Assembly: GCA_934635385.1 (NCBI GenBank)
Contig: CAKTZI010000032.1
Span: 1-43,281, forward strand
DNA length: 43,281 nt
Direction: 5' to 3'
Source of the DNA: an uncultured Kiritimatiellota bacterium
GTDB lineage: Bacteria > Verrucomicrobiota > Kiritimatiellia > RFP12 > UBA1067
A model generated the notes under the pieces. The model worked only from the letters and a program-made list of their open reading frames with translations. It had not been told where the DNA came from and did not search any database. The position numbers and the translations under genes are program-made. Of this stretch, positions 29,143-39,791 are shown one piece after another. Each line of letters starts with the position of its first letter. Within the stretch, counting starts at the first letter, position 1.

Positions 29143-31392
29143 TTAGAGGCTCTTGTGGCAGGTGCGGCTGATGACGTCGAGCTGCTGCTCGCGCGTCAGG
29201 TCGATGAACTTCACCGCATAGCCCGAGACGCGGATCGTGAAGTTCGCGTACTCCGGCTTCTCCGGATGCTCCATCGCGTCGATCAGCTTCTCCGTGCCGA
29301 AGACGTTCACGTTCAGGTGATGCGCCCCCTGCGAGAAGTAGCCGTCCAGCACGCGCGCCAGCGTCGTCTCTCGCGTCGCCTCGTCGTTGCCGAGGGCCGA
29401 GGGGTGGATCGTCTGCGTGTTGGAGATGCCGTCCAGCGCATACTCGTAAGGGAGCTTCGCGACCGAGTTGAGCGAGGCGAGAAGCCCGTGCTGCTCGGCG
29501 CCGTAGGACGGGTTCGCCCCCGGCGACAGCGGCTCGCCCGCCTTGCGCCCGTCGGGCATCGCGCCCGTCGCCTTGCCGTAGACGACGTTCGACGTGATCG
29601 TGAGGATCGAGGTCGTCGGCGTCGCGTTGCGGTAGGTGTGGTGGCTGCGGATCTTGTTCATGAACTCCTTGAGGAGCGCCTTCGCGATCTCGTCCGCGCG
29701 CGGGTCGTCGTTGCCGTAGCGCGGGAAGTCGCCCTCGACCTTGTAGTCGACGGCAAGCCCCGTCTCGTCGCGGATGACGCTCACCTTCGCGTACTTGATC
29801 GCCGAGAGCGAGTCGACGGCGTGCGAGAAGCCGGCGATGCCCGTCGCGAACGTGCGCTCGAGATCGGTGTCGATGAGCGCCATCTGCGCGGCCTCGTAGT
29901 AGTAGCGGTCGTGCATGAAGTGGATGAGGTTCAGCGTGTGGACGTAGAGCCCGGCGAGCCAGTCCATCATCGCGTGGTAGGCCTTCAGCACCTGCGCGTA
30001 GTCGAGCACGTCGCCCGTGATCGGGCGGAGCTCCGGCCCGACCTGCGCGCGCGTCTTCTCGTCCACGCCGCCGTTGATGGCGTACAGGAGGCACTTCGCG
30101 AGGTTGGCGCGCGCGCCGAAGAACTGCATCTCCTTGCCGGTGTGCGTCGCCGAGACGCAGCAGCAGATCGCGTAGTCGTCGCTCCAGACGCGGCGCATGA
30201 TCTCGTCGTTCTCGTACTGCACGCTCGACGTCGCGACCGAGATCTTCGCGGCGTAGCGCTTGAACGCCTCCGGGAGGCGCGGCGAGTAGAGGACCGTGAG
30301 GTTCGGCTCCGGGCTCGGCCCCATCGTCTCCAGCGTGTGGAGGATGCGGTAGTCGGTCTTCGTGACCATGCTGCGGCCGTCGCCGCACATGCCCGCGACG
30401 TTGATCGTCGCCCAGACGGGATCGCCCGAGAAGAGCTGGTTGTACTCGGGAATGCGCGCGAACTTGACCATGCGGAACTTGAGGACGAGGTGGTCGATCA
30501 GCTCCTGCGCGTCCGTCTCGGTGAGGATGCCGCGCTTCAGGTCGCGCGCGATGAAGATGTCGAGGAACGTCGAGATGCGCCCGATGGACATCGCCGCGCC
30601 GTTCTGCGTCTTGATCGCCGCGAGGTAGCCGAAGTACGTCCACTGCACGGCCTCGCGCGCGTTCGTCGCCGGCTGGGAGATGTCGTAGCCGTAGCTCGCC
30701 GCCATGACCTTCATCGCCTTCAGCGCGCGGATCTGCTCGGCGACCTCCTCGCGGCCGCGCACGACTTCCTCGGGCGAGGCACCGCAGCCGACCAGCGGCA
30801 GGTCGCGTTCCTTGGCGGCGATCAGGCGGTCGATGCCGTAGAGCGCGACGCGGCGGTAGTCGCCGACGATGCGCCCGCGCCCGTAGGTGTCCGGCAGGCC
30901 CGTGATGATCTTGTTCTTGCGCGCCCGGCGCATCTCCGGCGTGTAGGCGTCGTAGACGCCCTGGTTGTGCGTCTTGTGGTACTCGGTGAAGATGTGGTGC
31001 AGCTCGGGGTTCGGCGTGTAGCCGTAGGTCGTCAGCGCCTCTTCGGCCATCTTGATGCCGCCGTAGGGCATGAACGCGCGCTTGAGCGGCTTGTCGGTCT
31101 GGAGGCCGACGATCTTCTCAAGGTCCTTGTCGAGGTAGCCCGGCTTGTGCGAGGTGATGGACGAGACGATGTCGGTGTCCATGTCAAGGACGCCGCCCTT
31201 CGCACGTTCTTCCTTCTGCAGGGCCTGCAGCTTGTTCCAGAGGGCGGTCGTCGCCTCCGTCGCGCCCGCGAGGAACGACGCATCGCCCTCATACGGCGTG
31301 TAGTTTAGGCGAATGAACTCGGCCGGATCGATCTCCTCCTGCCACTCGCCACCGATAAAACCTTCCCATGCGGGATAATCTTTCTTGCTCAT
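29143..31392 (-). CDS. pflB: Formate C-acetyltransferase (pyruvate formate-lyase)
   Basis: 749 residues, near the usual 750-760. It splits pyruvate and CoA into formate and acetyl-CoA under anaerobic conditions. The catalytic cysteine pair lies in DDYAICCCVSATHTGKEMQ, followed by the conserved FFGARANLAKCLLYAINGG. The radical glycine is G724 in RVSGYAVKF near the C-terminus. The activase gene is directly downstream after a terminator. A TGGTATAAT box ends 11 nt before ATG 31392, and no Shine-Dalgarno fits in that space. Confidence 0.96.
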   Translation of the reverse strand: MSKKDYPAWEGFIGGEWQEEIDPAEFIRLNYTPYEGDASFLAGATEATTALWNKLQALQKEERAKGGVLDMDTDIVSSITSHKPGYLDKDLEKIVGLQTDKPLKRAFMPYGGIKMAEEALTTYGYTPNPELHHIFTEYHKTHNQGVYDAYTPEMRRARKNKIITGLPDTYGRGRIVGDYRRVALYGIDRLIAAKERDLPLVGCGASPEEVVRGREEVAEQIRALKAMKVMAASYGYDISQPATNAREAVQWTYFGYLAAIKTQNGAAMSIGRISTFLDIFIARDLKRGILTETDAQELIDHLVLKFRMVKFARIPEYNQLFSGDPVWATINVAGMCGDGRSMVTKTDYRILHTLETMGPSPEPNLTVLYSPRLPEAFKRYAAKISVATSSVQYENDEIMRRVWSDDYAICCCVSATHTGKEMQFFGARANLAKCLLYAINGGVDEKTRAQVGPELRPITGDVLDYAQVLKAYHAMMDWLAGLYVHTLNLIHFMHDRYYYEAAQMALIDTDLERTFATGIAGFSHAVDSLSAIKYAKVSVIRDETGLAVDYKVEGDFPRYGNDDPRADEIAKALLKEFMNKIRSHHTYRNATPTTSILTITSNVVYGKATGAMPDGRKAGEPLSPGANPSYGAEQHGLLASLNSVAKLPYEYALDGISNTQTIHPSALGNDEATRETTLARVLDGYFSQGAHHLNVNVFGTEKLIDAMEHPEKPEYANFTIRVSGYAVKFIDLTREQQLDVISRTCHKSL

Positions 31393-31403
31393 AACGGGCG
31401 CGT

Positions 31404-31412
31404 ATTATACCA
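31404..31412 (-). promoter_or_regulatory. Extended -10 promoter for pflB
   Basis: TGGTATAAT on the minus strand, 11 nt before the ATG; predicted leader about 4-5 nt, no -35. Confidence 0.65.
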
Positions 31413-31457
31413 CATTCCGCGCGCCGGGTGTTAGCCCAAGAAAAGTTTCTCGAACAA

Positions 31458-31494
31458 CTGCATATTTCACGTCGATTTCGCAGAAATAATGCAG
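31458..31494 (-). terminator. Stem-loop after clpC
   Basis: CTGCATTATTTC pairs with GAAATATGCAG (one bulge) around a 14-nt loop, 33 nt after the clpC stop, followed by TTGTTC. A weak terminator is likely; the block is AT-rich and holds no gene. Confidence 0.45.
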
Positions 31495-31526
31495 ATTATC
31501 AATCGATTTCCCGGATGTGCCTCCGT

Positions 31527-33976
<2,450 letters not shown>

Positions 33977-33980
<4 letters not shown>

Positions 33981-34888
33981 AGGAACTTCTCCTCGGCGCG
34001 TTCGTTCAGCATCACGTCCTCGAACCGGCGGTTCATCTCGTCCGCGCGGTCGGCGTCCGCCTGGTCGCGCTCCTCCGGCTCCAGCTTGTCCTCCGCGCCC
34101 GTGAGGTCGCATTCGAGCAGCATCTTCTCGATCTCCTCCAGCGTGATGCCGTCCAGCAGCTTCTGCATCGCCGCGAGACGCAGCGGGGAGAGAAGGTCAA
34201 AAAGCTCGCCCGGCGACAGGAGGCGACTGTTCTTCAGGATCGCGAGCGCCCGGCAGAGCGAGTCGCCGAACACGCGCGGCAGCTCCTCGGACAGGCGCAC
34301 GCGCGCGTTGCGCTCCTCGCGCAGCAGGTCGGAGACCACGCGCTTCGCCCGTTCGGACGACCCCGCGTAGTCGATGCCGTAGACGTGCCCCGGCTCGTGC
34401 ACGCCATCCGCCTCAACGCCGACAAGCTCCATGTCGAGCGCGTGCAGCGCGCGCCGGGCGGACTCCAGCTCGCCGATGAGGTGCAGTCCCTCCAGGTGCA
34501 GCTGGCCGCGCACGCGGAACGGCGCCTCGACGCGCGCCAGGGGGAACGCATGCCGCTTCGCCTCCGGGGCCTCCTTCTTCTCGCTCGCGCCCGCCACCTT
34601 CTCGAGGTCGGTGACGACGTCGTTCATGGCGTTCAGGAACGTGCCGAGGATTTCCGGGACGCTCTCGTCGACATCGCTGTCCGCGTCAGCGGGGCCGATC
34701 TGGGTAATGGACATCGACACGCCGGGCGGAAGGCCCGTCACCTTACGGGTCCGCTGGCTTTTCTTCTGGCGACGCTGACGTTCCGCCTTGGCGCAGGCCT
34801 TGCAGACGTAGAGTTCCTCCGCCGTCTCGCCCTCGCCACGGACAATCGCCGTCTCGGCGTCCGCCTGATGGCAAATCTCGCATTTCAT
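33977..34888 (-). CDS. McsA zinc-finger domain fused to a catalytically incomplete McsB-like domain
   Basis: 303 residues. The N-terminus has a zinc finger with C3, C6, C29 and C32 (MKCEICHQAD, YVCKACAKAE), as in McsA. Residues ~120-291 align by eye with the C-terminal half of the protein arginine kinase McsB: RVRGQLHLEGLHL, then VYGIDYAGSSERAKRVVSDL, EERNARVRL, LAILKNSRLLSPGELFDLLSPLRL, and a terminal ERDQADADRADEMNRRF like the McsB pArg-pocket tail. The N-terminal kinase segment with its CPTN loop is absent, so kinase activity is not expected. It is coupled to clpC by an ATGA overlap, mirroring the mcsA-mcsB-clpC order of Firmicutes; likely a ClpC adaptor. ATG 34888 lies 10 nt after TGGTATAAT. 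Confidence 0.75.
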
Positions 34889-34898
34889 TTGGCCGCAT

Positions 34899-34907
34899 AT
34901 TATACCA
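34899..34907 (-). promoter_or_regulatory. Extended -10 promoter for the McsA/B-like gene and clpC
   Basis: TGGTATAAT on the minus strand, 10 nt before ATG 34888; no CtsR-type operator seen near it. Confidence 0.65.
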
Positions 34908-34946
34908 TAACGGCCCCGCACAGAGGACGGGCTGGCATTCGGCCGC

Positions 34947-35651
34947 TCATCCCGGAATCGACAGGCCTCCGTCCACCATCAGCGTCGCGCCAGTGATGTA
35001 GCGGCCCGCGTCGGACGCCAGGAGCAACGCGGCCCCAGCGGCGTCCTCCGGCACGGCGTAGTCATGCATCGGGATCGCCGCCGTCACGCGCGGCCCGTAG
35101 ACGGGGTCGGCGAGGCAGTCGCGGTTCCGGTCGGTGTTGAACACGCCGGGACAGAGGTTGTTGACCGTAATGCCCTCCGGCGCGATCTGCCGCCCGATGC
35201 CGCGCACGAGGTTCTCCTGCGCGCTCTTCGTCGCCGCGTAGACGCACATGTCGGGATGCGGCCGCCGCTCGTTCACCGAGCCGACCACGATGAGCCGCCC
35301 CCACTTCTGCGCCTTCATCTTCGGATAGCACCGCTGGAACATCCGCAGCGTCGCGAAGAAGTTGACCTGCATCTCCTTCTGCGCCTCGTCGAGCGGAAAC
35401 TCCGTCCACGGGATCTTCGCCTGGATCGAGGCGTTCGCGACGAGGATGTCCGGCAGCGAGCCCTCCGCCGCGAGACGGTCGAAGAACGCGTCGATCGCCG
35501 CCGGGTCGGACAGGTCGCAGACCTTCGTGTTGTGGCGGATCACCTTCGCGCCGTATTCCTCGAACGCATCGCCGACGGCCTTGCCAATGCCGCGCGTCGA
35601 GCCGGTCACAAGGGCGATCTTGCCCGTCAAGTCAAACTTCTCCTTCAGCAT
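34947..35651 (-). CDS. Short-chain dehydrogenase/reductase
   Basis: 234 residues, classical SDR. The NAD(P) loop is TGSTRGIG, followed by the conserved VANAS (NNAG-like), catalytic Ser in VVGSVN, and the YxxxK site in CVYAATKSAQENL. The C-terminus ITGATLMVDGGLSIPG is typical of 3-oxoacyl-reductase-like and sugar SDRs. The substrate cannot be told and no neighbour suggests one. A Shine-Dalgarno AAGGAG lies 7 nt before ATG 35651. It appears to be a single-gene unit. Confidence 0.88.
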   Translation of the reverse strand: MLKEKFDLTGKIALVTGSTRGIGKAVGDAFEEYGAKVIRHNTKVCDLSDPAAIDAFFDRLAAEGSLPDILVANASIQAKIPWTEFPLDEAQKEMQVNFFATLRMFQRCYPKMKAQKWGRLIVVGSVNERRPHPDMCVYAATKSAQENLVRGIGRQIAPEGITVNNLCPGVFNTDRNRDCLADPVYGPRVTAAIPMHDYAVPEDAAGAALLLASDAGRYITGATLMVDGGLSIPG

Positions 35652-35694
35652 GGTTTTCTCCTTGCATTTTCCTTGTGTCAACCAACAGAAACGT

Positions 35695-35700
35695 ATTATA
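35695..35700 (-). promoter_or_regulatory. -10 box for the SDR gene
   Basis: TATAAT on the minus strand, 43 nt before ATG 35651; weak TTTCGG at the -35 position. Confidence 0.5.
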
Positions 35701-35763
35701 CACAATTCACCGCCATTCCGAAAGACCAGATTCAGCAAAATAAAAGCACTTTTTGCGCAATCG

Positions 35764-36936
35764 TCAGCCCGCGCGAAGCAGAACCGCCGCGAGCGCCATG
35801 AGGACGATGAGCAGAACGGGGTTGATCCACTTCTTCAGCGTCGCGACGAGGCTGACAAGCACAAGGACGGTCGCCAAAGCGCTGAACGCGCCGTCCGCCC
35901 AGACGCTCAGGCCGAGAAACGCCCAGAGCGCGACGAGCATGAGCGCGAGCGACGCGGGCTTCGCGCCGCGCAGGATGCCGCAGACGATCCGGTTCGTCCG
36001 AAAGCGGTCGATGGACGCAAGCGCGAGGTACATGAGCGCGGAACCCGGCAGCAGCAGCGCGGCGGACGCCAGCACCGCACCGGGCACGCCCGCGAGGCGA
36101 AAGCCGAAGTACGTCGCGCCGTTCACGCCGATTGGCCCCGGCGTCATCTGCGTGAGGGCCATCAGGTTCGAGAACTCCTCGGCGGAAACCTGCAGGAACG
36201 CCGCCGCCGGCCCCACGAAGTCCTCGATGTACATCGGCACGAGAACAAACCCGCCGCCGAAGCAGAGCGCACCGTACTTGAGGAACAGGAGCAGCGGCAG
36301 CCACGCCGCCGCGCGGAACGTCTTCGTGCCGGGGTCTGTCCCCACATCCGATCCCTCAATCTTGACGTTTCCGGTGCTTTTTACAACATTTTCGCAAATG
36401 TTTTTGGGGCCTGTCCCCAGCGGACAGGCCAGTCCGGCCGCCATTGCCGCGAGCAGCACGGCCCAGACGGGGACGCCCCCGACGAGCGCGGCACAGGCTG
36501 CGGCCAGAACCACGAAGAAGAAACCGTCCTTCGTCGCCTTCGTCCAGCTGCGGATGACCGTCGCGGCGATGATGCCCGTCAGCGCACTGCGCAGGCCGAC
36601 GAACGCGCTCAGAAGGTAGGGGTTGTCGAGCGGCAGCGCGTCATACCCCATCGCGACGGCCGTGAAGATGACGACCGAGGGCAGCGCGACCGCAATGACG
36701 CCCGTGACCGCGCCCGACAGTCCCGCGACCTTGCGCCCGACGTAGACGGCCGTGTGCGTCGCGATGATGCCCGGCAGCATCTGGAAGACCGGCAGCTCGT
36801 CCAGCAGCTCGCCCTCCTCCGTCCACTTCTTCTTCGCGAACACCGAATCGGCGACGGCGATGATCGCGTACCCGCCGCCGATCACGAACAGCGAGATCTT
36901 GAAGAACTCGACGAACAGCTGGAGATGGCGTTTCAC
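35764..36936 (-). CDS. Chromate transporter family protein, two-domain
   Basis: 390 residues from a GTG that overlaps the queD stop (GTGA). Two homologous chromate-transporter domains are visible: FKISLFVIGGGYAIIAV with LPGIIATHTAVYVGRKVAG, and LKYGALCFGGGFVLVPMYIEDF with LTQMTPGPIGVNGATYFGF. The whole is a membrane protein of about 10-12 helices; the family includes chromate/sulfate transporters, but the true substrate here is unknown. Between the domains lies a polar ~30-residue insert (GTGPKNICENVV to GTDPGTKTF) that is the translation of a repeat flanked by GGGGYCTGTCCCC motifs (36331-36418). Confidence 0.88.
   Translation of the reverse strand: MKRHLQLFVEFFKISLFVIGGGYAIIAVADSVFAKKKWTEEGELLDELPVFQMLPGIIATHTAVYVGRKVAGLSGAVTGVIAVALPSVVIFTAVAMGYDALPLDNPYLLSAFVGLRSALTGIIAATVIRSWTKATKDGFFFVVLAAACAALVGGVPVWAVLLAAMAAGLACPLGTGPKNICENVVKSTGNVKIEGSDVGTDPGTKTFRAAAWLPLLLFLKYGALCFGGGFVLVPMYIEDFVGPAAAFLQVSAEEFSNLMALTQMTPGPIGVNGATYFGFRLAGVPGAVLASAALLLPGSALMYLALASIDRFRTNRIVCGILRGAKPASLALMLVALWAFLGLSVWADGAFSALATVLVLVSLVATLKKWINPVLLIVLMALAAVLLRAG
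36331..36418 (-). repeat. AT-rich element flanked by GGGGYCTGTCCCC, in frame in the chromate transporter gene
   Basis: 88 bp bounded by GGGGTCTGTCCCC and GGGGCCTGTCCCC. Inside is a hairpin, AACATTT-TCGC-AAATGTT. The surrounding gene is GC-rich. It is open in frame and lies in the linker between the two transporter domains, where an insert would do little harm. Confidence 0.7.
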
Positions 36937-37346
36937 GCGCGATACTCGGCGCAGCTGTCGGCCGTCTCCCAGACCTTGACGGACTTCAGCCCGGCGATCT
37001 TCGCCCGAAGCTCGCCGAAGAACATCTTCGCGAGGTTCTCGGCCGTGGAGCGGAACGGCAGCGCGACCGTCCGCATGCCGTGCCGCTCGACGACCGCCGC
37101 GATTTCGCGTTCGCCCGCCGATTCCGTGTTGTAGATGAAGGCGTGGTCGAAGCGGTCGCAGACCGTCTCCGCCGCGATCCGCTTCAGGTCCTTGAAGTCG
37201 ATGACCATGTCGCCGCCCGCGCCGTCCTCCTGCGCGACGGACACGTCCACGCGATACGTGTGCCCGTGCAGGTTCTTGCAGAGCCCCTGGTGATTCGTCA
37301 GGATGTGCGCGGCATCGAACCGCACCGTCTTCGTAACCGTCGTCAT
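36933..37346 (-). CDS. queD: 6-carboxytetrahydropterin synthase (QueD/PTPS family)
   Basis: 137 residues. Zinc-binding histidines H14 (FDAAH), H27 and H29 (LHGH) are present, and the catalytic cysteine is C23 (LCKNLHGH), which favours QueD over eukaryote-type PTPS. VIDFKDLK and the late PTAE-like RSTAENLAKM also fit. The enzyme makes 6-carboxy-tetrahydropterin for preQ0/queuosine. No other queuosine genes are near. The start is 11 nt after a TATAAT box. Its stop overlaps the GTG of the transporter gene. Confidence 0.92.
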   Translation of the reverse strand: MTTVTKTVRFDAAHILTNHQGLCKNLHGHTYRVDVSVAQEDGAGGDMVIDFKDLKRIAAETVCDRFDHAFIYNTESAGEREIAAVVERHGMRTVALPFRSTAENLAKMFFGELRAKIAGLKSVKVWETADSCAEYRA

Positions 37347-37357
37347 AGCAGGGGCGT

Positions 37358-37366
37358 ATTATACCA
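37358..37366 (-). promoter_or_regulatory. Extended -10 promoter for queD and the chromate transporter gene
   Basis: TGGTATAAT on the minus strand, 11 nt before ATG 37346; no -35 hexamer. Confidence 0.65.
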
Positions 37367-37387
37367 TATTGAGGAGGCACCCAGCCG

Positions 37388-39745
37388 TCAGCCGAGGCTC
37401 TCCGCGATGCGGACGGTCTTCATCGCGTCGCCGCCGTAGAAGTCGGCGCCGATCGAGTCGGCGAACTCCTGCGTGACGACCGCGCCGCCGACCACCGTCT
37501 TGCAGGCGAGCCCCGCCGCCTTGATCTGGCGGATCGTCTCCGCCATCGCGCCGACGGTCGTCGTCATGAGCGCCGAGAGTCCCACGAGCCGCGCATGCGT
37601 CCGCGCCGCCGTCTCGACAATCTTCTCCGGCGGCACGTCGCGGCCGAGGTCGATGACGTCGAAACCGTAGTTCTCCAGCAGCGCACGGACGATGTTCTTG
37701 CCGATGTCGTGGATGTCGCCCTTCACGGTCGCGATCACGATGGGGTATCCGGCGGCATCCGTGCGCGTGTCGCCGCGCGCCGCCATCGTCGCCTTGACAA
37801 CCGCGAACGCCTCGCCCGCCGCGTCGGCCGCCATGAGCAGCTGCGGCAGGAACACCTTGCCCGTCTCGAAGCCCTTGCCGACCTCCTCCAGCGCCGGCAC
37901 GATGCCCGCATTGACGAGCGTCATCGTCTCCGCTCCGCCCTTCAGCGCGGCCTTGGCCGCCGCCGCCGCGTCGTCCCGCAGGCCGCGCCGGATGGCGACG
38001 GCGAGCGCGGCGAGCGGATCGCCCCCCGAAGCCGCAGGGCCGGCGGCCGGCGCGGCGGACGGCGTCGCCGTCTGAAGCGCGATCCACCGTTCGCAGTTCC
38101 GGTCGCGGACAAGCAGCACGTCCTCCGCCGCCGGATCGATTTCGTCACGGATCAGCGACGGATTCGCGATCGCCGCCGAGAGCCCCGCCCGCTTGGCGAG
38201 CGCAAACATCGTGTTGTTCAGGATCGGACGGTTCGGCAGCCCGAAGCTCACGTTCGAGACGCCCAGCACCGTGTTGACGCCCAGCTCGTCCGTCAGCCGC
38301 TTCACCGTCTCCAACGTGACGACCGCCGCGTTCGGATCGGCCGAGACCGCGAGCGTCAGCGCGTCAAAGACGAAATCCGCTTTCGTGAAACCGTATTTTG
38401 CGCCCTCCGCGAGAATCCGCCGTGCAATCGCCACGCGCCCTTCGCTCGTCGCCGGAATGCCGTCCTCGTCCAGGCACAGCCCGACGAGCGTACCGCCGTA
38501 CTTCCGCACGAGCGGAAAGACCGCGTCCATCGACGCGCGCTTGCCGTTGACCGAGTTGACGAGCGGCTTGCCGTTCACGTGGCGGAGCGCCCGTTCGAGC
38601 GCCGCCGGATCGGCCGTGTCGATCTGGATCGGACAGGTCGCGACGCTCTGGACGGCCTGCACCGTCGCCTCGATGAGCGCGGCCTCGTCCAGTCCGGGCA
38701 CGCCGCAGTTCACGTCCAGGACCTCCGCCCCCGCATCGACCTGCTTCACCGCCTCGCGCAGCACGTAGGCGACGTCGCCCCGCGCATACGCCTCCTTCAG
38801 GAGCTTCTTGCCTGTCGGGTTAATGCGTTCGCCGATCACAAGCCCCTGATGCGGTCGCAGCGTGACGACGCCCGTGCCGCTAGAGACGGCTGTCATGCGC
38901 CGCACGGCACCGCGTTCCGCCAGTGGCAAACCGGATGCCGTCACCGCCGCGATGTGCGCGGGCGTCGTGCCGCAGCAGCCGCCGACGACGGAGGCCCCGG
39001 CCCGCACAAGCGTGGCGACGTGCGCGGCGAACTCGTCTGACGATTCAGGGAAGACCGTCCGCCCGTCCACGAGCTTCGGCATGCCCGCGTTGGGCTTGAC
39101 GATGATCGGCTTCGTCGAGACTTTCGCCAGCCGCTCGACGAACGGGAGCATCCGGTCGGGGCCGAGGCCGCAGTTGAAGCCGTAGGCCGCGACGTCCAGC
39201 GACTCCAAGAGGGCGGCGACGCATTCGACCGAGCCGCCCGTCAGGAGCTGTCCGTTCTCGCCCAGCGCGACCGTCACGCAGACCGGCAGGTCGCAGGTCT
39301 CCTTCGCGGCAAGCACGGCGGCCTTCACCTCGTAGACGTCGCCCATCGTCTCGATGAAGATGAGGTCGGCACCCCGTCCAAGGCGAATCGTTTCGGCGAA
39401 CGCATCGTAGGCCGCGTCGAAGTCGAGGTCGCCCGCCGGCTTCAGCAGCTTGCCTGTCGGGCCGAGGTCAAGCGCGACCTTCGCCGCGCCCGACGCGCGT
39501 GCATTGGCGATCGCCGCCGGAATCAGCTGCACGAGGTCGTGCGCACCGTGGTACTTGAGGCGGTTCGCGCCGAAGGTGTTCGTGAGGACGATTTCGGAGC
39601 CCGCCTCGACATAGGCGCGATGCACGGCCGTGACCGCCGCCGGGTTTTCGATGTTCCAGTCGCACGGATCCCTGCCGACGGGCAGCCCCGCCGCCTGAAT
39701 CATCGTCCCAAACCCGCCGTCAAGAAATGTCAAGTCCTTCGTCAT
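37388..39745 (-). CDS. metH: Cobalamin-dependent methionine synthase, short form
   Basis: 785 residues. Domains in order: homocysteine-binding (DGGFGTMIQAAG, zinc ligands NCG and GGCCGT), pterin/folate-binding (GERINPTGKKLLKEA, DVNCGVPG, NSVNGK), a cobalamin cap helix region, and the B12-binding domain with the DxHxxG motif in KGDIHDIGKNIV. It transfers methyl from methyltetrahydrofolate to homocysteine. The C-terminal SAM-dependent reactivation domain of E. coli MetH is missing, as in several anaerobes that use a separate reactivase. SD AAGGA lies 8-9 nt before ATG 39745; the upstream gene ends 46 nt before it. Confidence 0.95.
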   Translation of the reverse strand: MTKDLTFLDGGFGTMIQAAGLPVGRDPCDWNIENPAAVTAVHRAYVEAGSEIVLTNTFGANRLKYHGAHDLVQLIPAAIANARASGAAKVALDLGPTGKLLKPAGDLDFDAAYDAFAETIRLGRGADLIFIETMGDVYEVKAAVLAAKETCDLPVCVTVALGENGQLLTGGSVECVAALLESLDVAAYGFNCGLGPDRMLPFVERLAKVSTKPIIVKPNAGMPKLVDGRTVFPESSDEFAAHVATLVRAGASVVGGCCGTTPAHIAAVTASGLPLAERGAVRRMTAVSSGTGVVTLRPHQGLVIGERINPTGKKLLKEAYARGDVAYVLREAVKQVDAGAEVLDVNCGVPGLDEAALIEATVQAVQSVATCPIQIDTADPAALERALRHVNGKPLVNSVNGKRASMDAVFPLVRKYGGTLVGLCLDEDGIPATSEGRVAIARRILAEGAKYGFTKADFVFDALTLAVSADPNAAVVTLETVKRLTDELGVNTVLGVSNVSFGLPNRPILNNTMFALAKRAGLSAAIANPSLIRDEIDPAAEDVLLVRDRNCERWIALQTATPSAAPAAGPAASGGDPLAALAVAIRRGLRDDAAAAAKAALKGGAETMTLVNAGIVPALEEVGKGFETGKVFLPQLLMAADAAGEAFAVVKATMAARGDTRTDAAGYPIVIATVKGDIHDIGKNIVRALLENYGFDVIDLGRDVPPEKIVETAARTHARLVGLSALMTTTVGAMAETIRQIKAAGLACKTVVGGAVVTQEFADSIGADFYGGDAMKTVRIAESLG

Positions 39746-39791
39746 CGTCACGATTCCTTTTGTCAGATGCACGTCATGGCACGGCAACGCG

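Noticed and set aside
28948..31308. 786-codon plus-strand frame opposite pflB
   Set aside because: Antisense to a textbook pyruvate formate-lyase with intact active site and terminator.
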